A DNA stretch of 64,000 nucleotides from Prosopocoilus inquinatus (taxonomy: Eukaryota > Arthropoda > Insecta > Coleoptera > Lucanidae). The translations under genes and the position numbers were made by a program. Shown one piece after another: positions 1-11,850 of this stretch (positions are counted from its first letter, which is position 1; each line of letters begins with the position of its first letter). The stretch lies in assembly GCA_036172665.1 (NCBI GenBank), contig CM069870.1, positions 45,218,001-45,282,000 on the forward strand. The letters are read 5' to 3'. The notes beneath the pieces were generated by a model, which saw nothing but the letters and a program-made list of their open reading frames with translations, had not been told where the DNA came from and did no database searches.

Positions 1-561
1 GATACAAAGTTTTTGGACGCAGCAGAAGCTGGAAATAGTTTTGAACGAAACAACAAGTATTAGCGTTGTTCCTGTGTTGTATCTAATCGATCCTTACTCA
101 TATATCATGTTATTTGGCGTTTCGATGGACTCCAGTAGCTCTGATGTGAGATACGACGTTTTCGGACGCAGCAGAAGCTGGAAATAGTTTTAAACGAAAT
201 AACACGTATTAGCGTTGTTCCTGTGATGTATCTAATCGATCCTTACTCATCTATCATGTTATTTGACGTTTGGATGGACTCCAGTAACTCTGATGTGAGA
301 TACAAAGTTTTTGGACGCAGCAGGAGCTGGAAATAGTTTTAAACGAAACAACACGTATTAGCGTTGTTCCTGTGCTGTATCTAATCGATCCTTACTCATA
401 TATCATGTTATTTGGCGTTTCGATGGACTCCAGTAGCTCTGATGTGAGATACGACGTTTTCGGACGCAGCAGAAGCTGGAAATAGTTTTAAACGAAACAA
501 CACGTATTAGCGTTGTTCCTGTGATGTATCTAATCGATCCTTACTCATCTATCATGTTATT
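1..561 (+). repeat. Copy 1 of a long-distance duplicated block
   Basis: Bases 1-561 match 38,404-38,964, an offset of 38,403 bp (258 monomers less three 13-bp deletions). Both blocks carry the rare pairing CAACAAGTATTAG followed by CCTGTGTTGTATC in their first monomer, and GAAATAACACG in the second. I saw no difference until A/G at about 562/38,965, where the distant copy switches to a ggcg-type 3' half. The left end is the window edge, so the true start is unknown. Confidence 0.85.
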
Positions 562-793
562 TGACGTTTCGATGGACTCCAGTAACTCTAATGTGAGATA
601 CGAAATTTTCGGACGCAGCAGAAGCTGGAAATAGTTTTAAACGAAACAACACGCATTAGCGTTGTTCCTGTGATGTATCTAATCGATCCTTACTTATCTA
701 TCATGTTATTTGACGTTTGGATGGACTCCAGTAACATTGACGTGATATACGAAGTTCTCGGACGCAGCAGAAGCTGGAAATAGTTTTAAACGA

Positions 794-815
794 AACAACG
801 CGCATTAGCGTTGTT
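794..815. other. Per-monomer dyad, perfect G-C version (example)
   Basis: Each monomer holds an inverted repeat at unit positions 49-56 and 63-70 around a 6-base spacer. Here the arms are AACAACGC and GCGTTGTT with spacer GCATTA, all eight positions pairing. In the commonest monomers position 55 is A and position 64 is C, leaving one mismatch. Similar perfect G-C versions occur near 4,074, 32,643, 34,283 and 37,858. Confidence 0.85.
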
Positions 816-1980
816 CCTGTGATGTATCTAATAGCTCCTTACTCATCTATCATGTTATTTGGCGTTTCGATGGACTCCAGTAACTTAGATGTGAGATACG
901 AAGTTCTCGGACGCAGCTGAAGCTAGAAATAGTTTTAAACGAAACAACACGCATTAGCGTTGTTCCTGTGATGTATCTAATCGATCCTTACTCATCTATC
1001 ATGTTATTTGACGTTTCGATGGACTCCAGTAACTCTAATGTGAGAAACGAAATTTTCGGACGCAGCAGAAGCTGGAAATAGTTTTAAACGAAACAACACG
1101 CATTAGCGTTGTTCCTGTGATGTATCTAGTCGATCCTTACTCATCTATCATGTTATTTGGCGTTTCGATGGAATCCAGTAACTCTGATGTGAGATACAAA
1201 GTTTTTGGACGCAACAGAAACTGGAAATAGTTTTGAACGAAACAACACGTATTAGCGTTGTTCCTGTGATGTATCTAATCGATCCTTACTCATCTATCAT
1301 GTTATTTGGCGTTTCGATGGACTCCAGTAACTTTGATGTGAGATACGAAGTTCTCGGACGCAGCTGAAGCTAGAAATAGTTTTAAACGAAACAACACGCA
1401 TTAGCGTTGTTACTGTGATGTATCTAATCGATCCTTACTTATCTATCATGTTATTTGACGTTTGGATGGACTCCAGTAAGTCTGATGTGAGATACAAAGT
1501 TTTTGGACGCAGCAGGAGCTGGAAATAGTTTTAAACGAAACAACACGTATTAGCGTTGTTCCTGTGCTGTATCTAACCGATCCTTACTCATGTATCATGT
1601 TATTTGGCGTTTCGATGGACTCCAGTAGCTCTGATGTGAGATACGACGTTTTCGGACGCAGCAGAAGCTGGAAATAGTTTTAAACGAAACAACACGCATT
1701 AGCGTTGTTCCTGTGATGTATCTAATCGATCCTTACTTATCTATCATGTTATTTGACGTTTGGATGGACTCCAGTAACCCTGACGTGATATACGAAGTTC
1801 TCGGACGCAGCAGAAGCTGGAAATAATTTTAAACGAAACAACACGTATTAGCGTTGTTCCTGTGATGTATCTAATCGATCCTTACTCATCTATCATGTTA
1901 TTTGACGTTTGGATGGACTCCAGTAACTCTGATGTGAGATACAAAGTTTTTGGACGCAGCAGAAGCTGGAAATAGTTTGA

Positions 1981-2004
1981 AACGAAACAACACGTATTTT
2001 CGTT
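1981..2004. other. Alternative dyad in TTTGAAACG/TATTTTCG monomers (example)
   Basis: In a minority K-type monomer the usual TATTAGCG is TATTTTCG and the usual TTTTAAACG is TTTGAAACG. These changes create a different inverted repeat, AACGAAA (1,981-1,987) and TTTCGTT (1,998-2,004), with a 10-base spacer, overlapping the usual dyad. The two changes occur together in every example I found, including near 3,470, 15,826, 25,030, 33,675, 35,608, 50,811 and 60,947. Confidence 0.8.
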
Positions 2005-2674
2005 GTTCCTGTGCTGTATCTAATCGATCCTTACTCATATAACATGTTATTTGGCGTTTCGATGGACTCCAGTAGCTCTAATGTGAGATATGACGTTTTC
2101 GGACGCAGCAGAAGCTGGAAATAGTTTTGAACGAAACAACACGTATTAGTGTTGTTCCTGTGATGTATCTAATCGATCCTTACTTAGCTACTATGTTATT
2201 TGACGTTTCGATGGACTCCAGTAACTCTAATGTGAGATACGAAATTTTCGGACGCAGCAGGAGCTGGAAATAGTTTTAATCGAAACAACACGTATTAGCG
2301 TTGTTCCTGTGCTGTATCTAATCGATCCTTACTCATATATCATGTTATTTGGCGTTTCGATGGACTCCAGTAACTCTGATGAGAGACACAAAGATTTCGG
2401 ACGCAGCAGAAGCTGGAAATAGTTTTGAACGAAACAACACGTATTAGCGTTGTTCCTGTGATGTATCTAATCGATCCTTACTCATCTATCATGTTATTTG
2501 ACGTTTCGATGGACTCCAGTATCTCTAATATGAGATACGAAATTTTCGGACGCAGCAGAAGCTGGAAATAGTTTTGAACGAAACAACACGTATTAGCGTT
2601 GTTCCTGTGATGTATCTAATCGATCCTTACTCATCTATCATGTTATTTGACGTTTGGATGGACTCCAGTAACTC

Positions 2675-4889
2675 TGATGTGAGATACAAAGTTTTTGGAC
2701 GCAGCAGAAGCTGGAAATAGTTTTGAACGAAACAACACGTATTAGCGTTGTTCCTGTGATGTATCTAATCGATCCTTACTCATCTATCATGTTATTTGAC
2801 GTTTCGATGGACTCCAGTAACTCTAATGTGAGATACGAAATTTTCGGACGCAGCAGAAGCTGGAAATAGTTTTAAACTAAACAACACGCATTAGTGTTGT
2901 ACCTGTGATGTATCTAATCGATCCTTACTTATCTATAATGTTATTTGACGTTTGGATGGACTTCAGTAACCCTGACGTGAGATACGAAGTTCTCGGACGC
3001 AGCAGAAGCTGGAAATAGTTTTAAACGAAACAACACTTATTAGCGTTGTTCCTGTGATGTATCTAATCGATCCTTACTCATCTATCATGTTATTTGACGT
3101 TTCGATGGACTCCAGAAACTCTAATGTGAGATACGAAATTTTCGGACGCAGCAGAAGCTGGAAATAGTTTTAAACGAAACAACACGCATTAGCGTTGTTC
3201 CTGTGATGTATCTAATCGATCCTTACTTATCTATCATGTTATTTGACGTTTGGATGGACTCCAGTAACCCTGACGTGAGATACGAAGTTCTCGGACGCAG
3301 CAGAAGCTGGAAATAGTTTTAAACGAAATAACACGTATTAGCGTTGTTCCTGTGATGTATCTAATCGATCCTTACTCATCTATCATGTTATTTGACGTTT
3401 GGATGGACTCCAGTAACTCTGATGTGAGATACAAAGTTCTTGGACGCAGTAGAAGCTGGAAATAGTTTGAAACGAAACAACACGTATTTTCGTTGTTCCT
3501 GTGCTGTATCTAAACGATCCTTACTCATATATCATGTTATTTGGCGTTTCGATGGACTCCAGTAGCTCTGATGTGAGATATGACGTTTTCGGACGCAGCA
3601 GAAGCTGGAAATAGTTTTAAACGAAACAACACGTATTAGCGTTGTTCCTGTGATGTATCTAATCGATCCTTACTCATCTATCATGTTATTTGACGTTTCG
3701 ATGGACTCCAGTAACTATGATGTGAGATACAAAGTTTTTGGACGCAGCAGAAGCTGGAAATAGTTTTGAACGAAACAACACGTATTAGCGTTGTTCCTGT
3801 GATGTATCTAATCGATCCTTACTCATCTATCATGTTATTTGACGTTTCGATGGACTCCAGTAACTCTAATGTGAGATACGAAATTTTCGGACGCAGCAGA
3901 AGCTGGAAATAGTTGTAAACTAAACAACACGCATTAGTGTTGTTCCTGTGATGTATCTAATCGATCCTTACTTATCTATCATGTTATTTGACGTTTGGAT
4001 GGACTCCAGTAACCCTGACGTGAGATACGAAGTTCTCGGACGCAGCAGAAGCTGGAAATAGTTTTAAACGAAACAACGCGTATTAGCGTTGTTCCTGTGA
4101 TGTATCTAATCGATCCTTACTCATCTATCATGTTATTTGACGTTTGGATGGACTCCAGTAACTATGATGTGAGATACAAAGTTTTTGGACGCAGCAGAAG
4201 CTGGAAATAGTTTTGAACGAAACAACACGTATTAGCGTTGTTCCTGTGATGTATCTAATCGATCCTTACTCATCTATCATGTTATTTGACGTTTCGATGG
4301 ACTCCAGTAACTCTAATGTGAGATACGAAATTTTCGGACGCAGCAGAAGCTGGAAATAGTTTTAAACTAAACAACACGCATTAGTGTTGTTCCTGTGATG
4401 TATCTAATCGATCCTTACTTATCTATAATGTTATTTGACGTTTGGATGGACTTCAGTAACCCTGACGTGAGATACGAAGTTCTCGGACGCAGCAGAAGCT
4501 GGAAATAGTTTTAAACGAAACAACACTTATTAGCGTTGTTCCTGTGATGTATCTAATCGATCCTTACTCATCTATCATGTTATTTGACGTTTCGATGGAC
4601 TCCAGAAACTCTAATGTGAGATACGAAATTTTCGGACGCAGCAGAAGCTGGAAATAGTTTTAAACGAAACAACACGCATTAGCGTTGTTCCTGTGATGTA
4701 TCTAATCGATCCTTACTTATCTATCATGTTATTTGACGTTTGGATGGACTCCAGTAACCCTGACGTGAGATACGAAGTTCTCGGACGCAGCAGAAGCTGG
4801 AAATAGTTTTAAACGAAATAACACGTATTAGCGTTGTTCCTGTGATGTATCTAATCGATCCTTACTCATCTATCATGTTATTTGACGTT
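2675..4889 (+). repeat. 10-monomer (1,490-bp) higher-order repeat, ~1.5 copies
   Basis: Sequence x matches x+1,490 between these limits, which is ten monomers. Markers present in both copies are CTATAATG, GACTTCAGTAACCC, CAACACTTATTAG (3,031 and 4,521) and CCAGAAACTC. One difference was noticed, GTTGTACC at about 2,897-2,904 against GTTGTTCC in the second copy. The first copy also contains a rare monomer with CTTGGACGCAGTAGAAGC near 3,440, whose closest relatives are in the 11-mer repeat at 31-34 kb. Confidence 0.85.
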
Positions 4890-7624
4890 TCGATGGACTA
4901 CAGTAACTCTAATGTGAGATACGAAATTTTCGGACGCAGCAGAAGCTGGAAATAGTTTTAAACGAAACAACACGCATTAGTGTTGTTCCTGTGATGTATC
5001 TAATCGATCCTTACTTATCTATCATGTGATTTGACGTTTGGATGGACTCCAGTAACACTGACGTGAGATACGAAGTTCTCGGACGCAGCAGAAGCTGGAA
5101 ATAGTTTTAAACGAAACAACACGTATTAGCGTTGTTCCTGTGATGTATCTAATCGATCCTTACTCATCTATCATGTTATTTGACGTTTCGATGGACTCCA
5201 GTAACTCTAATGTGAGATACGAAATTTTCGGACGCAGCAGAAGCTGGAAATAGTTTTAAACGAAACAACACGCATTAGTGTTGTTCCTGTGATGTATCTA
5301 ATCGATCCTTACTTATCTATCATGTTATTCGACGTTTGGATGGACTCCAGTAACTCTGATGTGAGATACAAAGTTTTTGGACGCAGCAGAAGCTGGAAAT
5401 AGTTTTGAACGAAACAACACGTATTAGCGTTGTTCCTGTGATGTATCTAATCGATCCTTACTTAGCTACTATGTTATTTGACGCTTGGATGGACTCCAGT
5501 AACTCTAATGTGAGATACAAAGTTTTTGGACGCAGCAGAAGCTGGAAATAGTTTTGAACGAAACAACACGTATTAGCGTTGTTCCTGTGATGTATCTAAT
5601 CGATCCTTACTCATCTATCATGTTATTTGACGTTTCGATGGACTCCAGTAACTCTAATGTGAGATACGAGATTTTCGGACGCAGCAGAAGCTGGAAATAG
5701 TTTTAAACGAAACAACACGCATTAGCGTTGTTCCTGTGATGTATCTAATCGATCCTTACTTATCTATCATGTTATTTGACGTTTGGATGGACTCCAGTAA
5801 CCCTGACGTGAGATACGAAGTTCTCGGACGCAGCAGAAGCTGGAAATAGTTTTAAACGAAACAACACGTATTAGCGTTGTTCCTGTGCTGTATCTAATCG
5901 ATCCTTACTCATATATCATGTTATTTGGCGTTTCGATGGACTCCAGTAGCTCTGATGTGAGATACGACGTTTTCGGACGCAGCAGAAGCTGGAAATAGTT
6001 TTAAACGAAACAACACGTATTAGCGTTGTTCCTGTGATGTATCTAATCGATCCTTAATCATCTATCATGTTATTTGACGTTTCGATGGACTCCAGTAACT
6101 CTAATGTGAGATACGAGATTTTCGGACGCAGCAGAAGCTGGAAATAGTTTTAAACGAAACAACACGCATTAGCGTTGTTCCTGTGATGTATCTAATCGAT
6201 CCTTACTTATCTATCATGTTATTTGACGTTTGGATGGACTCCAGTAACCCTGACGTGAGATACGAAGTTCTCGGACGCAGCAGAAGCTGGAAATAGTTTT
6301 AAACGAAACAACACGCATTAGCGTTGTTCCTGTGATATATCTAATCGATCCTTACTTATCTATCATGTTATTTGACGTTTTAATGGACTCCAGTAACCCT
6401 GACGTGAGATACGAAGTTCTCGGACGCAGCAGAAGCTGGAAATAGTTTTAAACGAAACAACACGTATTAGCGTTGTTCCTGTGATGTATCTAATCGATCC
6501 TTACTCATCTATCATGTTATTTGACGTTTGGATGGACTCCAGTAACTCTGATGTGAGATACAAAGTTTTTGGACGCAGCAGAAGCTGGAAATAGTTTTGA
6601 ACGAAACAACACGTATTAGCGTTGTTCCTGTGATGTATCTAATCGATCCTTACTCATCTATTATGTTATTTGGCGTTTCGATGGACTCCAGTAACTTTGA
6701 TGTGAGATACGAAGTTCTCGGACGCAGCTGAAGCTAGAAATAGTTTTAAACGAAACAACACGCATTAGCGTTGTTACTGTGATGTATCTAAACGATCCTT
6801 ACTTATCTAACATGTTATTTGACGTTTGGATGGACTCCAGTAAGTCTGATGTGAGATACAAAGTTTTTGGACGCAGCAGGATCTGGAAATAGTTTTAAAC
6901 GAAACAACACGCATTAGCGTTGTTCCTGTGATGTATCTAATCGATCCTTACTTAGCTACTATGTTATTTGACGTTTCGATGGACTCCAGTAACTCTAATG
7001 TGAGATACGAAATTATCGGACGCAGCATAAGCTGGAAATAGTTTTAAACGAAACAACACGCATTAGCGTTGTTCCTGTGATGTATCTAATCGATCCTTAC
7101 TCATCTATCATGTTATTTGGCGATTCGATGGACTCCAGTATCTTTGATGTGAGATACGAAGTTCTCGGACGCAGCTGAAGCTAGAAATAGTTTTAAACGA
7201 AACAACACGCATTAGCGTTGTTCCTGTGATGTATCTAATCGATCCTTACTCATCTATCATGTTATTTGACGTTTCGATGGACTCCAGTAACTCTAATGTG
7301 AGATACGAAATTTTCGGACGCAGCAGAAGCTGGAAATAGTTTTAAACGAAACAACACGCATTAGCGTTGTTCCTGTGATGTATCTAATCGATCCTTACTT
7401 ATCTATCATGTTATTTGACGTTTGGATGGACTCCAGTAAGTCTGATGTGAGATACAAAGTTTTTGGACGCAGCAGAAGCTGGAAATAGTTTTGAACGAAA
7501 CAACACGTATTAGCGTTGTTCCTGTGATGTATCTAATCGATCCTTACTCATCTATCATGTTATTTGACGTTTGGATGGACTCCAGTAACTCTGATGTGAG
7601 ATACAAAGTTTTTGGACGCAGCAG
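4428..7624 (+). repeat. Copy 1 of a 3.2-kb long-distance duplicated block
   Basis: This stretch corresponds to 39,404-42,600 at an offset of 34,976 bp. Shared rare markers in order are GACTTCAG, CACTTATTAG, CCAGAAAC, GACTACAG, TGTGATTTGACG, GTTATTCGACG, CCTTAATCATC, TGATATATC, GACGTTTTAATGG, the E* box CTGAAGCTAG, and CAGGATCTGG. I noticed three substitutions: A5907/G40883, T7028/G42004 and T7141/A42117. That is far closer than neighbouring monomers are to each other. Confidence 0.85.
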
Positions 7625-10600
7625 GAGCTGGAAATAGTTTTAAACGAAACAACACGTATTAGCGTTGTTCCTGTGCTGTATCTAATCGATCCTTACTCAT
7701 ATATCATGTTATTTGGCGTTTCGATGGACTCCAGTAGCTCTGATGTGAGATACGACGTTTTCGGACGCAGCAGAAGCTGGAAATAGTTTTAAACGAAACA
7801 ACACGTATTAGCGTTGTTCCTGTGATGTATCTAATCGATCCTTACTCATCTATCATGTTATTTGACGTTTCGATGGACTCCAGTAACTCTAATGTGAGAT
7901 ACGAAATTTTCGGACGCAGCAGAAGCTGGAAATAGTTTTAAACGAAACAACACGCATTAGTGTTGTTCCTGTGATGTATCTAATCGATCCTTACTTATCT
8001 ATCATGTTATTTGACGTTTGGATGGACTCCAGTAACCCTGACGTGAGATACGAAGTTCTCGGACGCAGCAGAAGCTGGAAATAGTTTTAAGCGAAACAAC
8101 ACGTATTAGCGTTGTTCCTGTGATGTATCTAATCGATCCTTACTCATCTATCATGTTATTCGACGTTTGGATGGACTCCAGTAACTCTGATGTGAGATAC
8201 AAAGTTTTTGGACGCAGCAGAAGCTGGAAATAGTTTTGAACGAAACAACACGTATTAGCGTTGTTCCTGTGATGTATCTAATCGATCATTACTTAGCTAC
8301 TATGTTATTTGACGCTTGGATGGACTCCAGTAACTCTAATGTGAGATACGAAATTTTCGGACGCAGCAGAAGCTGGAAATAGTTTTAAACGAAACAACAC
8401 GCATTAGCGTTGTTCCTGTGATGTATCTAATCGATCCTTACTTATCTATCATGTTATTTGACGTTTGGATGGACTCCAGTAACCCTGACGTGAGATACGA
8501 AGTTCTCGGACGCAGCAGAAGCTGGAAATAGTTTTAAACGAAACAACACGTATTAGCGTTGTTCCTGTGATGTATCTAATCGATCCTTACTCATCTATCA
8601 TGTTATTTGACGTTTGGATGGACTCCAGTAACTCTGATGTGAGATACAAAGTTTTTGGACGCAGCAGGAGCTGGAAATAGTTTTAAACGAAACAACACGT
8701 ATTAGCGTTGTTCCTGTGATGTATCTAATCGATCCTTACTCATATATCATGTTATTTGACGTTTCGATGGACTCCAGTAACTCTAATGTGAGATACGAAA
8801 TTTTCGGACGCAGCAGAAGCTGGAAATAGTTTTAAACGAAACAACACGCATTAGTGTTGTTCCTGTGATGTATCTAATCGATCCTTACTCATATATCATG
8901 TTATTTGGCGTTTCGATGGACTCCAGTAGCTCTGATGTGAGATACGACGTTTTCGGACGCAGCAGAAGCTGGAAATAGTTTTAAACGAAACAACACGTAT
9001 TAGCGTTGTTCCTGTGATGTATCTAATCGATCCTTACTCATCTATCATGTTATTTGACGTTTCGATGGACTCCAGTAACTCTAATGTGAGATACGAAATT
9101 TTCGGACGCAGCAGAAGCTGGAAATAGTTTTAAACGAAACAACACGCATTAGTGTTGTTCCTGTGATGTATCTAATCGATCCTTACTTATCTATCATGTT
9201 ATTCGACGTTTGGATGGACTCCAGTAACTCTGATGTGAGATACAAAGTTTTTGGACGCAGCAGAAGCTGGAAATAGTTTTGAACGAAACAACACGTATTA
9301 GCGTTGTTCCTGTGATGTATCTAATCGATCCTTACTTAGCTACTATGTTATTTGACGCTTGGATGGACTCCAGTAACTCTAATGTGAGATACAAAGTTTT
9401 TGGACGCAGCAGAAGCTGGAAATAGTTTTGAACGAAACAACACGTATTAGCGTTGTTCCTGTGATGTATCTAATCGATCCTTACTCATCTATCATGTTAT
9501 TTGACGTTTCGATGGACTCCAGTAACTCTAATGTGAGATACGAGATTTTCGGACGCAGCAGAAGCTGGAAATAGTTTTAAACGAAACAACACGCATTAGC
9601 GTTGTTCCTGTGATGTATCTAATCGATCCTTACTTATCTATCATGTTATTTGACGTTTGGATGGACTCCAGTAACCCTGACGTGAGATACGAAGTTCTCG
9701 GACGCAGCAGAAGCTGGAAATAGTTTTAAACGAAACAACACGTATTAGCGTTGTTCCTGTGCTGTATCTAATCGATCCTTACTCATATATCATGTTATTT
9801 GGCGTTTCGATGGACTCCAGTAGCTCTGATGTGAGATACGACGTTTTCGGACGCAGCAGAAGCTGGAAATAGTTTTAAACGAAACAACACGTATTAGCGT
9901 TGTTCCTGTGATGTATCTAATCGATCCTTAATCATCTATCATGTTATTTGACGTTTCGATGGACTCCAGTAACTCTAATGTGAGATACGAGATTTTCGGA
10001 CGCAGCAGAAGCTGGAAATAGTTTTAAACGAAACAACACGCATTAGCGTTGTTCCTGTGATGTATCTAATCGATCCTTACTTATCTATCATGTTATTTGA
10101 CGTTTGGATGGACTCCAGTAACCCTGACGTGAGATACGAAGTTCTCGGACGCAGCAGAAGCTGGAAATAGTTTTAAACGAAACAACACGCATTAGCGTTG
10201 TTCCTGTGATATATCTAATCGATCCTTACTTATCTATCATGTTATTTGACGTTTTAATGGACTCCAGTAACCCTGACGTGAGATACGAAGTTCTCGGACG
10301 CAGCAGAAGCTGGAAATAGTTTTAAACGAAACAACACGTATTAGCGTTGTTCCTGTGATGTATCTAATCGATCCTTACTCATCTATCATGTTATTTGACG
10401 TTTGGATGGACTCCAGTAACTCTGATGTGAGATACAAAGTTTTTGGACGCAGCAGAAGCTGGAAATAGTTTTGAACGAAACAACACGTATTAGCGTTGTT
10501 CCTGTGATGTATCTAATCGATCCTTACTCATCTATTATGTTATTTGGCGTTTCGATGGACTCCAGTAACTTTGATGTGAGATACGAAGTTCTCGGACGCA

Positions 10601-11850
10601 GCTGAAGCTAGAAATAGTTTTAAACGAAACAACACGCATTAGCGTTGTTACTGTGATGTATCTAAACGATCCTTACTTATCTAACATGTTATTTGACGTT
10701 TGGATGGACTCCAGTAAGTCTGATGTGAGATACAAAGTTTTTGGACGCAGCAGGATCTGGAAATAGTTTTAAACGAAACAACACGCATTAGCGTTGTTCC
10801 TGTGATGTATCCAATCGATCCTTACTTAGCTACTATGTTATTTGACGTTTCGATGGACTCCAGTAACTCTAATGTGAGATACGAAATTATCGGACGCAGC
10901 AGAAGCTGGAAATAGTTTTAAACGAAACAACACGCATTAGCGTTGTTCCTGTGATGTATCTAATCGATCCTTACTCATCTATCATGTTATTTGGCGATTC
11001 GATGGACTCCAGTAACTTTGATGTGAGATACGAAGTTCTCGGACGCAGCTGAAGCTAGAAATAGTTTTAAACGAAACAACACGCATTAGCGTTGTTCCTG
11101 TGATGTATCTAATCGATCCTTACTCATCTATCATGTTATTTGACGTTTCGATGGACTCCAGTAACTCTAATGTGAGATACGAAATTTTCGGACGCAGCAG
11201 AAGCTGGAAATAGTTTTAAACGAAACAACACGCATTAGCGTTGTTCCTGTGATGTATCTAATCGATCCTTACTTATCTATCATGTTATTTGACGTTTGGA
11301 TGGACTCCAGTAAGTCTGATGTGAGATACAAAGTTTTTGGACGCAGCAGAAGCTGGAAATAGTTTTGAACGAAACAACACGTATTAGCGTTGTTCCTGTG
11401 ATGTATCTAATCGATCCTTACTCATCTATCATGTTATTTGACGTTTGGATGGACTCCAGTAACTCTGATGTGAGATACAAAGTTTTTGGACGCAGCAGGA
11501 GCTGGAAATAGTTTTAAACGAAACAACACGTATTAGCGTTGTTCCTGTGCTGTATCTAATCGATCCTTACTCATATATCATGTTATTTGGCGTTTCGATG
11601 GACTCCAGTAGCTCTGATGTGAGATACGACGTTTTCGGACGCAGCAGAAGCTGGAAATAGTTTTAAACGAAACAACACGTATTAGCGTTGTTCCTGTGAT
11701 GTATCTAATCGATCCTTACTCATCTATCATGTTATTTGACGTTTCGATGGACTCCAGTAACTCTAATGTGAGATACGAAATTTTCGGACGCAGCAGAAGC
11801 TGGAAATAGTTTTAAACGAAACAACACGCATTAGTGTTGTTCCTGTGATG
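5079..11850 (+). repeat. 26-monomer (3,874-bp) higher-order repeat, ~1.75 copies
   Basis: Copy 1 is 5,079-8,952 and partial copy 2 is 8,953-11,850, at an offset of 3,874 bp (26 x 149). The long ordered marker series is conserved: GTTATTCGACG (about 5,325 and 9,199), CCTTAATCATC, TGATATATC, GACGTTTTAATGG, E* monomers and CAGGATCTGG. Differences I noticed are T6938/C10812, T7028/G10902 and T7141/A11015. After 11,850 the register shifts: the following sequence matches at an offset of 3,576 bp (24 monomers), then 3,725 bp (25 monomers) from about 12,770. That indicates a two-monomer deletion followed by a one-monomer gain. Confidence 0.9.
5264..5285. other. Per-monomer dyad, perfect A-T version (example)
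   Basis: The arms AACAACAC and GTGTTGTT flank the spacer GCATTA, again eight paired positions, but with A-T at unit positions 55/64 instead of G-C. This state is common in A-type monomers (CATTAGTG variant) across the array. Confidence 0.85.

Larger units (their letters stand above)
1..2674 (+). repeat. Irregular satellite segment with private monomer variants
   Basis: About 18 monomers of all types (K, D, E, A, E*) occur here without a clear multimer period. Many changes are rare elsewhere: AGCTCC in place of CGATCC near 832, GAGAAACG near 1,043 (found again only near 38,105), TCTAGTCG near 1,126, CAACAGAAACTGG near 1,211, and GAGAGACACAAAGATTTCGG near 2,382. Poorly homogenised stretches of this kind are typical of older or less recently amplified parts of satellite arrays; that reading is inference. 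Confidence 0.8.

Noticed and set aside
86..91. Regulatory palindrome ATCGAT in each monomer
   Set aside because: It is a six-base palindrome present in nearly all units, but nothing beyond its conservation links it to a function, and a palindrome of this size is common by chance.
820..840. Indel in the monomer near 832 (AGCTCC for CGATCC)
   Set aside because: The string is altered, but the length is unchanged; it is two substitutions, and spacing to the next GATAC remains 149 bp.
1998..2014. CENP-B box in TATTTTCG monomers
   Set aside because: TTTCGTTG matches the first half of the mammalian CENP-B box, but the essential downstream A and CGGG core positions are absent (the sequence continues TTCCTGTGC).
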